Shown: positions 42,453-50,604 of the stretch, one piece after another
How the letters are laid out: each line of letters starts with the position of its first letter
How positions within the stretch are numbered: position 1 is the stretch's first letter
DNA from: Fictibacillus phosphorivorans
Lineage (GTDB): Bacteria; Bacillota; Bacilli; Bacillales; Fictibacillaceae
Reading direction: 5' to 3'
NCBI RefSeq assembly: GCF_023715845.1
Contig: NZ_JAMBOR010000015.1
Coordinates: forward strand, 1 to 64,000
DNA length: 64,000 nucleotides
Made by a program: the position numbers and the translations under genes
Notes under the pieces: model-generated
The model's input: the letters and a program-made list of their open reading frames with translations, nothing else
What the model was told of the DNA's origin: nothing
The model's database searches: none

Positions 42453-42608
42453 TTATAAATTGTTGTTTTGCTGGCTGATTTCGCCTTCGTCTAAGTACAG
42501 ATTGGCGTTCTCGATCTTTTGGTGCTGATCCAAAGAATCCCCACGTTCTCTTTTATTTTCTGCAGTTTTCACTTTTCTTTTCGCTCTATTTTTATCCGAG
42601 TTCATCAT
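42453..42608 (-). CDS. Short charged protein (51 aa)
   Basis: ATG 42608 follows AAGGAGTG at a good distance. The 51-residue product is highly charged (first half basic: DKNRAKRKVKTAENKRERG; second half acidic and Gln/Asn-rich) with no hydrophobic segment. It ends just before the YndM-like gene and shares its transcript. Family unknown. Confidence 0.6.
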   Translation of the reverse strand: MMNSDKNRAKRKVKTAENKRERGDSLDQHQKIENANLYLDEGEISQQNNNL

Positions 42609-42617
42609 TTTCACTCC

Positions 42618-43751
42618 TTACGTTTTTAGTACGACTTTAATACAGTCTTCCTTATGGTTATTGAATAGATCATAACCTTTCGCTGCTTCATCCAATGGGA
42701 GGGTATGTGTAATGATCTCACGCGGGTCGAATTCCTCAGCCATGATCTTATCCATTAGCGTTCTCATGAGATGGATAACGGGAGCCTGTCCCATCTTTAA
42801 CGTCACGTTTCTTGAAAAAAATGCACCAAGCGGGAAACCGTTGTAAAGCCCGCCGTAGACACCCGTTATCTGGACGGTTCCAAATTTACGAACGGCTTTT
42901 GTTGCAATCTGTAATGGACCAAGAGTACCGCCTTGAAGTTTCAGTGTTTGTCCCACTTTTTCCATCGGTGATTTTTTTCCATCCATCCCCACACAATCGA
43001 TCACGACATCAGCACCGCCAAGGGTCATCTCCTTTAGGTGCTCACCTGTATCAGCAAACTTTGAAAAATTAACAGTTTCCACATTGTTCATCTTTTTCGC
43101 TTTAAGAAGTCGATATTCTAGGTGATCAACAGCGATTACGCGGTTTGCACCGAGCATCCATGCGAATTTCTGAGCAAAAAGCCCAACAGGTCCACAACCA
43201 AGCACGATCACTGAATCTCCTTTTTTCATGCCACTGTTTTGTACACTCCAATACGCAGTAGGGAGTACGTCAGAAAGAAATAGAAAATATTCGTCCTCCA
43301 TCTCAATGGTCTCTGGAATCTTAAAGGGAGTAAAATTTCCGAACGGGACTCTTAAGTACTCGGCCTGGCCACCAGGATAGTTACCGAACTTTTCGGAGTA
43401 CCCAAAATAGGCACCAGAATCATAATGAGGGTTTGCATGATCGCATTGGCTCTCCATCTGGTGTGTGCAGTAATGACAGCTGCCGCAAGCTACGTTAAAC
43501 GGAATGACGACACGATCCCCCTTTTTTACTGAGGTTACATCGGTACCGACTTCTTCCACGATACCCATAGGTTCATGGCCAATAATGTAACCTTTTGGAA
43601 GAGGGAAGTTTCCTTGATACAGATGAAGATCAGAGCCGCAGATCGTAGTAGAGGTGATACGGACGATAATATCATCCTTTTTTAATAGCTTCGGATCCTC
43701 GACTGATTTTACTTGTATATCTCGTTTTCCTTGGTATGTTACAGCTTTCAT
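42618..43751 (-). CDS. Zinc-dependent alcohol dehydrogenase, formaldehyde-dehydrogenase-like
   Basis: A 377-residue medium-chain dehydrogenase. Catalytic zinc ligands are in TTICGSDLH and GHEPMG; structural zinc is held by CGSCHYC and MESQC (about residues 89-107). The nucleotide motif is VLGCGPVGLFAQ. The long insertion after the zinc region places it with glutathione-independent formaldehyde dehydrogenases and B. subtilis YycR. It uses NAD or NADP in the cytosol. Start ATG 43751. It ends 9 nt upstream of the 51-aa gene start, so all three may be one operon. Confidence 0.87.
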   Translation of the reverse strand: MKAVTYQGKRDIQVKSVEDPKLLKKDDIIVRITSTTICGSDLHLYQGNFPLPKGYIIGHEPMGIVEEVGTDVTSVKKGDRVVIPFNVACGSCHYCTHQMESQCDHANPHYDSGAYFGYSEKFGNYPGGQAEYLRVPFGNFTPFKIPETIEMEDEYFLFLSDVLPTAYWSVQNSGMKKGDSVIVLGCGPVGLFAQKFAWMLGANRVIAVDHLEYRLLKAKKMNNVETVNFSKFADTGEHLKEMTLGGADVVIDCVGMDGKKSPMEKVGQTLKLQGGTLGPLQIATKAVRKFGTVQITGVYGGLYNGFPLGAFFSRNVTLKMGQAPVIHLMRTLMDKIMAEEFDPREIITHTLPLDEAAKGYDLFNNHKEDCIKVVLKT

Positions 43752-43895
43752 CTTTTTTCCTCCAATTCCCTATAAGAATGAACGTTGAGACGTTGATTTA
43801 TACCTATTTTCAAAAGATATCGTGTAGAGTGTCATAAAAAGAGTAAAGAGCGGGTATTACTTCAATAAGAAAGTTTTTCTAAGGAGGCGAGAGAG

Positions 43896-44138
43896 ATGGA
43901 ATATTCGCTGTATAAAAAAGACGGCAAGTTTCCATGTGATGTTACAGTGGATTATGAAAACATGGTCTTTACAGTACGGGACAGCGATACGACGGGTGAA
44001 GTGTTCAACAGTGCGAGTGAAGTTGCAGAATGGATCAAACAGCACTGGTCTGTTGATCAATTTCAAAAACCTGATGATTATTATGATCTGATGAAGCATC
44101 TCGAAAGTTCTCTTCAAGAAGAAATCAAATACGAATAA
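43896..44138 (+). CDS. Hypothetical small acidic protein
   Basis: An 80-residue soluble protein, ATG 43896 behind AAGGAGGCG. Strand-rich first half (KFPCDVTVDYENMVFTVRDSDTT) and helical acidic second half. It is monocistronic with a strong terminator. Not recognised. Confidence 0.72.
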   Translation: MEYSLYKKDGKFPCDVTVDYENMVFTVRDSDTTGEVFNSASEVAEWIKQHWSVDQFQKPDDYYDLMKHLESSLQEEIKYE

Positions 44139-44146
44139 CAGGCTAG

Positions 44147-44176
44147 GGCCAAGTGATAATCACTTGGCTTTTTTTT
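44147..44176 (+). terminator. Terminator
   Basis: GCCAAGTGA (44148-44156) and TCACTTGGC (44160-44168) are exact complements with a 3-nt loop, then eight T's. Confidence 0.88.
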
Positions 44177-44234
44177 ATGGTCTCGCATGGGGAAATCTGG
44201 GATAATTAAATAAAAAAAAATGGGGGATTCATGT

Positions 44235-45002
44235 ATGAAGACGCAGGACTTTGAACAGCTTTTGCCATCGTTATTCGGCAAGTGGCTTACGATTTTTGAA
44301 GATGAGGGAGAGTACGGTTTTACATACCGGACTGAAAAGGCTAATAAGAGGATTGCCTTTTCGACAAACTTAACGCCTGAGACGGTTGAGAAAACGGTAC
44401 AAGCCGATGCTGATCTGCTTCTTACCCATCATGATGCGTGGGATTTCCTGTACGGTATGAGAGAAGAGTGTACAGCAAAGTTAAAAAAGCACAACATCTC
44501 CCATTTTTTTATTCATTTGCCGCTCGATTTTGTGGAATTTGGAACATGCACATCATTGTTTGAACAGATAGAAATCGATGAGATTAAGAGTTATTCAACC
44601 TATGATCATGATACGGAGTTGCCGGGTATCGGAATCTTTCATCAGGGTATCTCTTATTCGGAGTTGAAAAAAAGACTCGAAAAGAAATTGGATGAACCAG
44701 TACGCGCCTGGCAAAACCATGACCGGTCGATTAAAAAAGTAGCGATTCTAACTGGTGCAGGGAATAACACAGGATTTATTCAATTTGCAAAAGACAACGG
44801 CTGTGATGTCTTTATTACCGGTGAAAGAACATTGTATTCTCTACAGTACGCTAAGTATATGGGCGTTAATTTAATGGTAGGCTGCCACACATATACAGAG
44901 ATTTTTGGAGTTGAGAGTTTTTGCAGAAAGGTTAAAGAATTCTACCCAGACATTGAACTGGTTCAAATTAACGAAGAACATATCGAATCCATTCAAGATT
45001 AG
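44235..45002 (+). CDS. Nif3/DUF34-like dinuclear-metal protein
   Basis: A 255-residue cytosolic protein with the Nif3 metal sites: LTHHDAWDF (about 62-70), TGAGNNT (about 174-180) and the closing VFITGERTL and GCHTYTEIFGVE. Nif3-family members bind two metals; GTP cyclohydrolase I type 2 and chaperone roles have been proposed. This one lacks the central insert of the YqfO type. ATG 44235 follows GGGGG; ATG 44220 in frame has no room for a ribosome binding site. Confidence 0.85.
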   Translation: MKTQDFEQLLPSLFGKWLTIFEDEGEYGFTYRTEKANKRIAFSTNLTPETVEKTVQADADLLLTHHDAWDFLYGMREECTAKLKKHNISHFFIHLPLDFVEFGTCTSLFEQIEIDEIKSYSTYDHDTELPGIGIFHQGISYSELKKRLEKKLDEPVRAWQNHDRSIKKVAILTGAGNNTGFIQFAKDNGCDVFITGERTLYSLQYAKYMGVNLMVGCHTYTEIFGVESFCRKVKEFYPDIELVQINEEHIESIQD

Positions 45003-45097
45003 GGAACTTCAATCGTGACCTTAATTTTTCTACACTTCATTTAAAGAAATCGGTACATATTAAAAAGGTATTTTTTCATGAAAAGCGAATTAGTTTA

Positions 45098-45137
45098 ATG
45101 TTACATAATAGTATGATAAACTAGTATTATGTAACAT
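45098..45137. promoter_or_regulatory. Perfect 13-bp inverted repeat at the recombinase promoter
   Basis: ATGTTACATAATA (45098-45110) and TATTATGTAACAT (45125-45137) are exact complements, 14-bp spacer. A possible promoter (TTACAT at 45101, 18-bp spacer, TATTAT at 45125) lies inside it, so a protein bound here would control the recombinase gene. Confidence 0.6.
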
Positions 45138-45156
45138 AAAAATAGGTGATGATTAA

Positions 45157-45723
45157 GTGGAATACGTTGAAGCATTGAGGGATATCAAACAAATTAATGC
45201 AATTAAGAGATATTTAAAGAAACAGTCAGAACGTGACTATGTTCTTTTTGTATTCGGCATTAATACCGGATTAAAGATTACAGATATGCTATCGATTAAA
45301 GTCGAAGATCTCTTAACGGAAAATGGCCTTATAAAAGACTACTATTCCTTGGCTCAGAAAGAAGAAGAACCATCAAAAGAAATCTTTCTGAATGAAACCG
45401 TTAAAAAAGTAGTGGTTCAATATATAAAAAATGCCAAGTTGAACAGCAGTGATTATCTCTTTTTATCCAAAAAAACGAAATTACCAATCACAAGACAGCA
45501 AGCATACCGCATTATAAGCTGTGCTGCAGATCAGGTAGGCATTAAAGGCAAGATTGGTACTAATTCCTTGCGTAAGACGTTTGGTTTTCATGCGTATAAG
45601 CGAGGCGTTGCCATATCCCTTCTTCAAAAACACTTTAATCATTCCAATGCATCTGAAACCCTTAAATATCTGGGAATATCCAAAGAGGAAATAATCAAAA
45701 CCCAGATCGATGTTCGTCTTTAA
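45157..45723 (+). CDS. Short tyrosine recombinase/integrase-fold protein
   Basis: A 188-residue protein covering only a small N-terminal part and the catalytic domain of phage integrases; XerC/D have about 300. Landmarks are NTGLKITDML, where the first catalytic Arg is Lys (K40), TNSLRKTFGFHAYK, with Asn at the usual His (N136) and R139 retained, FNHS with H162, and the nucleophile region TLKYLG with Y171. GTG 45157 follows AGGTGATG. Loss of Arg I suggests weak or no recombination, so a DNA-binding role is possible. The 13-bp inverted repeat upstream is its natural candidate target. Confidence 0.8.
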   Translation: MEYVEALRDIKQINAIKRYLKKQSERDYVLFVFGINTGLKITDMLSIKVEDLLTENGLIKDYYSLAQKEEEPSKEIFLNETVKKVVVQYIKNAKLNSSDYLFLSKKTKLPITRQQAYRIISCAADQVGIKGKIGTNSLRKTFGFHAYKRGVAISLLQKHFNHSNASETLKYLGISKEEIIKTQIDVRL

Positions 45724-45813
45724 GATTTGTTTACAAAAATCCTATGAAGGTATTCTTTAAGTGAAGTAACAGATAATACCTATCTGGATGCAAGTTAAAT
45801 GGAGGTTCAATTT

Positions 45814-46722
45814 ATGACAGAAGAAACAGTACTTAACCAACAAATCCCTGAGCAAGTTAAGAAACAGCATCGTAAATTAACAAAAGGAAAACTTGCGGCT
45901 AGAACTTTACTCATCACATTTGGTGCGTTCCTCATGGCGGTGGGCCTTGAAATTTTCCTAGTACCCAATCACGTTATTGATGGCGGTATTGCCGGCATAT
46001 CTATTATGGCGTCCCATCTCACAGGTTTAAGCCTTGGTATTTTCCTATTCGCATTAAACTTGCCATTTATTATTATCGGATATAAGCAGATTGGTAAGAC
46101 ATTTGCTTTCTCCACTTTATATGGAATTATTATTCTTTCTATCGCAACAACCCTCTTACATCCCGTAAAACCTTTTACAGATGACTTGCTGCTAGCGACC
46201 GTTTTTGGCGGAATCTTTATCGGTGTCGGAATCGGTATGGTTATCCGAAGCGGTGGTTCGTTAGATGGTACAGAAATCCTAGCGATCTTATCTAACAGCA
46301 AACTTCCATTCTCTGTTGGTGAAATTATCATGTTCTTTAACATCTTTATCCTAGGGGCAGCCGGATTTGTCTTTACTTGGGACAGAGCGATGTACTCCTT
46401 GATCGCTTATTTCATCGCGTTCAAAATGATTGATTTAACAATTACAGGTCTAGAGGAATCGAAGTCCGCTTGGATTATTAGTGAGCGCCATAAAGAAATC
46501 GGAGAAGCGATTCTGCATAGACTAGGACGCGGCGTAACGTATTTAAAAGGTGAAGGTGCTTATACTGGTGATGAAAAGGGCGTTGTGTTCTGTGTAATCA
46601 CTCGTTTAGAAGAAGCAAAACTGAAAGATATCGTGGATGAATTTGATACTAGCGCATTCCTTGCGATTGCAGACATTGCAGAAGTAAAGGGCGGACGATT
46701 TAAAAAGAAAGGAATCCACTAA
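45814..46722 (+). CDS. YitT-family membrane protein
   Basis: A 302-residue protein: a charged N-terminus, five or six helices typical of YitT_membrane/DUF161 (GLEIFLVPNHVIDGGIAGISIMASHLTG), then a cytoplasmic DUF2179 domain (AWIISERHKEIGEAILHRLGRGVTYLKGEGAYTG). Several paralogues occur in every Bacillus; functions are unproven and a transport role is assumed. ATG 45814 lies 7 nt after GGAGG; an upstream ATG at 45799 precedes that site. A strong terminator follows. Confidence 0.88.
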   Translation: MTEETVLNQQIPEQVKKQHRKLTKGKLAARTLLITFGAFLMAVGLEIFLVPNHVIDGGIAGISIMASHLTGLSLGIFLFALNLPFIIIGYKQIGKTFAFSTLYGIIILSIATTLLHPVKPFTDDLLLATVFGGIFIGVGIGMVIRSGGSLDGTEILAILSNSKLPFSVGEIIMFFNIFILGAAGFVFTWDRAMYSLIAYFIAFKMIDLTITGLEESKSAWIISERHKEIGEAILHRLGRGVTYLKGEGAYTGDEKGVVFCVITRLEEAKLKDIVDEFDTSAFLAIADIAEVKGGRFKKKGIH

Positions 46723-46762
46723 AAAAGAGGAAGTCTCGGTTCTCGAGACTTCCTCTTTTTTA
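46721..46762. terminator. YitT terminator
   Basis: AAAAAAGAGGAAGTCTCG (46721-46738) pairs exactly with CGAGACTTCCTCTTTTTT (46744-46761). Confidence 0.92.
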
Positions 46763-46930
46763 TGGACATTTTTTAGCAGGTCATTGTGTGGAGAGCAGGT
46801 GGATTGTATGGTTAAGCTCGTACGTTTGTGACTTAAAAGCCATTCTACACCTGCTTGCAGATTTTCTGCTACGTAATCAGGTTGAACGTCCAAGGTAAGA
46901 CGATTTTGTTCATAGGAATCAGATCCAGAC

Positions 46931-47356
46931 CTAATCAAATTTAATGTCTGCCTGCGGGCATCGCTCTTTTAAGAGGCGGAGAAACTTATCACGGTCTTTA
47001 GGCGAAATAAGCGCCATTCCAAATTGATATTTGATGTTGATTCGTTTAAGTGATAACGCAGGACTCGAAAGCGGGTTCCACGTTTTATGTGCAGACTGAA
47101 TCTCGTGATAAGGAATTCTCTTGTTGATGGGGCCGCAGCGGATTACCAGTTCTTTTTCATCCAGTACATAATAAGTGGAAAACCAGAGCCAGCAGATGAA
47201 AAGGATGATCACAAGGTTTAAGGCAAGCGTGAAAAGGGATTCAACTAGATCTGCATTCTCACTAAGAAGGGCAGAAAAGCTTACAAAAGATCCATAGCCT
47301 ATGCTGATAAGTAGAATAAGTCCTAGCCAAACATCACGTTTTGATGGGAATTTCAA
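46931..47356 (-). CDS. PH-domain membrane protein (DUF1200/YyaB-like)
   Basis: A 141-residue protein with two N-terminal helices (about 10-30 and 38-60) and a bacterial PH-like domain (YYVLDEKELVIRCGPINKRIPYHEIQSAHKTW...). Such proteins sit in the membrane and are often of unknown function. I favour TTG 47356, 6 nt after AAGGAGTG; GTG 47365 overlaps that site. Homologous to YyaB-type proteins. Confidence 0.8.
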   Translation of the reverse strand: MKFPSKRDVWLGLILLISIGYGSFVSFSALLSENADLVESLFTLALNLVIILFICWLWFSTYYVLDEKELVIRCGPINKRIPYHEIQSAHKTWNPLSSPALSLKRINIKYQFGMALISPKDRDKFLRLLKERCPQADIKFD

Positions 47357-47427
47357 GATTATCACTCCTTAAAAAGTAAAATTGTCACAATAGAAAGCTG
47401 TAGCATCTAAGAACAAGCAGATCGTAA

Positions 47428-47544
47428 TCACGACTCCGTTTTCTTCTTATAAGCGTACCAGAAAAAATATACGACGATGAAGAAAACCATACTATTTAAA
47501 CAAAACAACAGCGGGAAAATCTTTTTTATGCTTTTTGTAAACTT
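47428..47544 (-). pseudogene. Possible small membrane protein lacking a normal start
   Basis: On the minus strand a 38-codon frame encodes a hydrophobic helix with a basic end (LLFCLNSMVFFIVVYFFW then AYKKKTES). The only ATG is internal to the helix and no ribosome binding site is visible. It may be a decayed or leaderless small membrane gene. Confidence 0.35.
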
Positions 47545-47617
47545 CTACGGAACTTATTACACATTCATCCGTATTTAATAATAGGGTAAAGAAACATACG
47601 AAAAAGGGGAAAAATTC

Positions 47618-49297
47618 ATGAATATTTTATTATTTTCATTGGTTGTGGGGCTGGCGGCAGCGCTTGTGGTCCTTCCGATCTCACCGATTAAAAAGCCGTC
47701 AAAAAAAGAAATGAAATACAATCGGACTTTTGCGATTATTGGGACGGTGATTCTAACAGTTCCACTCGTATTTGCCTTCTATTATGTTACGAATCTTGAC
47801 CGCAACTTTTCTTCGGTTTGGATGCTTGCGATCATCATTACAGGTCTAGGAGCGATTTTTGCTACAGGAAAAGAACGGATGATCAAACTGCTCCTCTTCG
47901 TCTCATGTATCTTTGTTGGAGGATATTTCTTAACTGCCGGTCTTTTCAATGCAGATGAAAAATATCAATCAGCCAAAATGGAGCAGAAAACTGAGATTGA
48001 TACGTTCGATGAAAAAGAGACGCCAGCGAGTGTTCCGCCTAAGTTTGCACGCAACAAGATGAGAAAGTCATTCGGGCAAGTGCCGAACACGAGCTATTAT
48101 GAGCTTGGTAGTCTCCAGATTCAAAAAGTAAACGGAGATTACGTATATATTGCACCTGTAGAGTTTTCCGGTTTCTTTAAATGGTGGAACGGCGACGTGA
48201 CCCCTGGTTACTTTACGTTAAGTGCAACGGATTCTACGGCGAACCCGAAGTTTGTCAAATCCGAGATGCTGTATACGCCATCTTCTTATTTTAACAAAAA
48301 TATGGAACGCCACATGCGCTCCGCTTATCCTGAATACATCTTCTACGGTGAGCCGCAGCTGGAGATCGATGATAACGGAAAACCATACTATGTTCGTTCG
48401 TATGGAGATTTTATTTCTGCTCGTAACGGATTTAAGGTAAAAGGAAGTGTTGTGGTCGATCCGACGAACGGTAAAACCAAAGACTATAAATTAAAAGATA
48501 TGCCAGCCTTTATTGATGGTGCCGTTTCACCAGAGACGGTAAGTCTTCAGAACAGTTATTTTGGAAATTATGTTCATGGCTTCCTCAACAGCAAGTTTGG
48601 CAAGAAGGACGTTAAGCTTCCTTCTGATGAAGGTACTGAAGCAAATGTAAGTCCGATCTTCGATGAAAACGGAGATATGTATTACTTTACGGATTTCACG
48701 AGTCCGAAAGAGGGAGTGGATTCTATGCTGGGCTACTCGCTTACGAACGCGAGAACCGGCAAGGGTACCTATTATACGGGCAATCTCGAGGAATCGTATA
48801 TGGATTCCCAAGGGGCACTCCAGATTATTCAAAAGAAGTTTATCGAAAAGAAATGGGACGGTGAAATGCCTGTACTCTATAACTTTTACGGTGAGCCTAG
48901 CTGGTTAACGCCGGTCCTTGATTCGAATGGATTTTTACAGAACTATTTTATTGTTTCTGCTTCAAATCCAGAGATATCTGTCTACGGAAACACACCAAAC
49001 CAGGCGCTTAAACAATATAAAACAGCCTTAAAGAACGGCGGTGGAAGCGTAGACGGAAGTTCGAATGCGGAAGAAAAACAAGTGGAGGGCTCTGTCGTTC
49101 GTGTGTACAAAGAGAAAACAGGGGACTATACGACCGTGTCCTTCTTATTAAATAATCGTCAAAGCTATGTTGTCTCTTCAGAAACCAATCCGCTCGCCAT
49201 CTATCTTAAGGAAGGCGATCAAGTTAATGTGAAATATCAGGACACAGGAGAAGCGTTTTTACCTGTCACAGAAATTGCGATCAAAGGACTTAAGTAA
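47618..49297 (+). CDS. Large membrane protein of unknown function
   Basis: A 559-residue protein with four N-terminal hydrophobic segments (about 1-20, 37-58, 68-84 and 90-110) and a 440-residue external domain rich in Tyr, Asn and Gly, containing repeated blocks that look alike: YYVRSYGDFISARNGFKVKGSVVVDPTNGKTKDYKL and MYYFTDFTSPKEGVDSMLGYSLTNARTGKGTYY. The repeats suggest two or three copies of a PepSY-like or beta domain. The last 60 residues resemble a small OB-type strand module. ATG 47618 follows AAGGGGA. I do not recognise the family. The adjacent peptidase gene is convergent and unrelated. Confidence 0.82.
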   Translation: MNILLFSLVVGLAAALVVLPISPIKKPSKKEMKYNRTFAIIGTVILTVPLVFAFYYVTNLDRNFSSVWMLAIIITGLGAIFATGKERMIKLLLFVSCIFVGGYFLTAGLFNADEKYQSAKMEQKTEIDTFDEKETPASVPPKFARNKMRKSFGQVPNTSYYELGSLQIQKVNGDYVYIAPVEFSGFFKWWNGDVTPGYFTLSATDSTANPKFVKSEMLYTPSSYFNKNMERHMRSAYPEYIFYGEPQLEIDDNGKPYYVRSYGDFISARNGFKVKGSVVVDPTNGKTKDYKLKDMPAFIDGAVSPETVSLQNSYFGNYVHGFLNSKFGKKDVKLPSDEGTEANVSPIFDENGDMYYFTDFTSPKEGVDSMLGYSLTNARTGKGTYYTGNLEESYMDSQGALQIIQKKFIEKKWDGEMPVLYNFYGEPSWLTPVLDSNGFLQNYFIVSASNPEISVYGNTPNQALKQYKTALKNGGGSVDGSSNAEEKQVEGSVVRVYKEKTGDYTTVSFLLNNRQSYVVSSETNPLAIYLKEGDQVNVKYQDTGEAFLPVTEIAIKGLK

Positions 49298-49298
49298 A

Positions 49299-49345
49299 GA
49301 AAAAAGCAGCGTCATTTCGATTGAAATGACACTGCTTTTTCTTTT
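49299..49345. terminator. Bidirectional terminator
   Basis: AAAAAGCAGCGTCATTTC pairs with GAAATGACACTGCTTTTT (one mismatch) between convergent genes. Confidence 0.88.
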
Positions 49346-50369
49346 ATTGCCCCGGTACATAACGTCTAGCACCAGAAAACTCAATTGCGTATGCAGGTGT
49401 TGAAATCGGATCCATACGTACGGTTGATGCTGTGTTTGGTGAGTGGATCATCATTCCATTTCCAGCATACATCGCCACGTGGTGAACACGGCCTTTTCCT
49501 TCATCATAAGCAAAGAACATGAGGTCGCCTGGTTGAAGCTGATCTTTATCTACGATCAGTCCTTCTGTTGATTGCGGACCAGAGTCTCTTGGAATCGTAA
49601 TTCCGTTTGCTTTATGAAGCGTATGGGTAAATCCGGAGCAATCAAATCCGAACCCGGCTGCTCCCGCCCAAAGATAAGGAAGTCCGAGGAATTTCTTCGC
49701 TTCATCTACAAGCCGTTCACCTGTCGGTACAGGAATATCGTTTTCACTCTTATATACCTTTGCGTCCTTTGCGTCCAGCCAGCGAACCTTTCCTTTCGGA
49801 GTTAATACAGCAATGTTATGCCCGAATGCTTTTAGAACAGGAAGTCTAGTATTGTAGCTTAGTTCCAAGTCTTTTTTGTGGCCAAATGGTGTTTTAGAAA
49901 GCCAAGCTGTCGGGCTCGTGATGAGAGCGAAAGGCTTACCTTCAAAATGCGAAAATTGCTTAGATGTGGTGAGCTGTCGCAACGGCATCCAGCCTGGATA
50001 TCCAAGTTCGTTTCGTGGTGTGGGCTGTCCATAAACCGCTACTTTTACCCATTCGTCCTGCTGCTCTAAGACTCGAACCTTTTGTCCGTATAGTGCTTGA
50101 GTCTCAAGGTTTCCAACGAGCCAAAGCTTTTCTTCATACGTCATACCTGTTGTCCAACCTCTTAGATCAACAGGATTGGAGAGGGAAGGTCCATCGACAT
50201 CCTTACGTGCAATTTCTGGCTCTGACCATAATGTAGCGGCTGCTACATCCACGTATAGATCTTTCCCGACTACATTTTTGACAGTTGTTCCTTTTTCGGC
50301 AGAAGCGGTGTTGGTGAAGATGGTAAGTAACATCGCAAGCGAAAAAAGAACCTTCAAAAGTTTTAGCAT
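49344..50369 (-). CDS. Secreted NlpC/P60 peptidase, YkfC-like
   Basis: A 341-residue cell-wall peptide hydrolase. Signal peptide to ASA (residues 1-24), two SH3-like domains (about 35-200) and the NlpC/P60 domain with catalytic C244 (GFDCSGF), H297 (VHHVAMYAG) and H309 (MIHSP). The whole layout matches YkfC, a gamma-D-Glu-L-diamino-acid endopeptidase that recycles muropeptides. ATG 50369 follows AAGGAG; the frame extends to 50471 but those residues are not signal-like. It would act outside the cell, unlike enzymes of the ykf operon that lack a signal peptide. Confidence 0.88.
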   Translation of the reverse strand: MLKLLKVLFSLAMLLTIFTNTASAEKGTTVKNVVGKDLYVDVAAATLWSEPEIARKDVDGPSLSNPVDLRGWTTGMTYEEKLWLVGNLETQALYGQKVRVLEQQDEWVKVAVYGQPTPRNELGYPGWMPLRQLTTSKQFSHFEGKPFALITSPTAWLSKTPFGHKKDLELSYNTRLPVLKAFGHNIAVLTPKGKVRWLDAKDAKVYKSENDIPVPTGERLVDEAKKFLGLPYLWAGAAGFGFDCSGFTHTLHKANGITIPRDSGPQSTEGLIVDKDQLQPGDLMFFAYDEGKGRVHHVAMYAGNGMMIHSPNTASTVRMDPISTPAYAIEFSGARRYVPGQ

Positions 50370-50561
50370 TTTTTGTCGCTCCTTTTTCTCTTTTTCCTCA
50401 CCATTCGAGTTTTCTCTATCTATTTCCTTTAGAGAGTCCAAAAGATAAGCCGAATATCCTTTAAGTATCATTCTATGACATGAAACAAAGGGACTAAACG
50501 AGAGAGGTTTACAGGTTAAAAGAAGGGGAATGATTTTCGCGAAGTGATAAAAAGAAAAGAC

Positions 50562-50598
50562 TTAACGCAAAAGGAACCTATACCTTTTGAGTCAAGCC
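50562..50598 (-). terminator. Terminator of the site-2 protease gene
   Basis: CAAAAGG/CCTTTTG stem (about 50568-50588) within a larger GACTC/GTC pairing, followed on the minus strand by TTTTCTTTTT. Confidence 0.7.
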
Positions 50599-50604
50599 TT
50601 TTAA

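Noticed and set aside
46606-46938. Minus-strand open frame of 110 codons downstream of the PH-domain gene
   Set aside because: It starts at TTG without a ribosome binding site, contains the perfect YitT terminator and overlaps the YitT 3' coding end, so it is most likely chance.
47506-47578. Plus-strand 33-codon ATG frame ahead of the large membrane protein
   Set aside because: No ribosome binding site, and composition unlike a protein.
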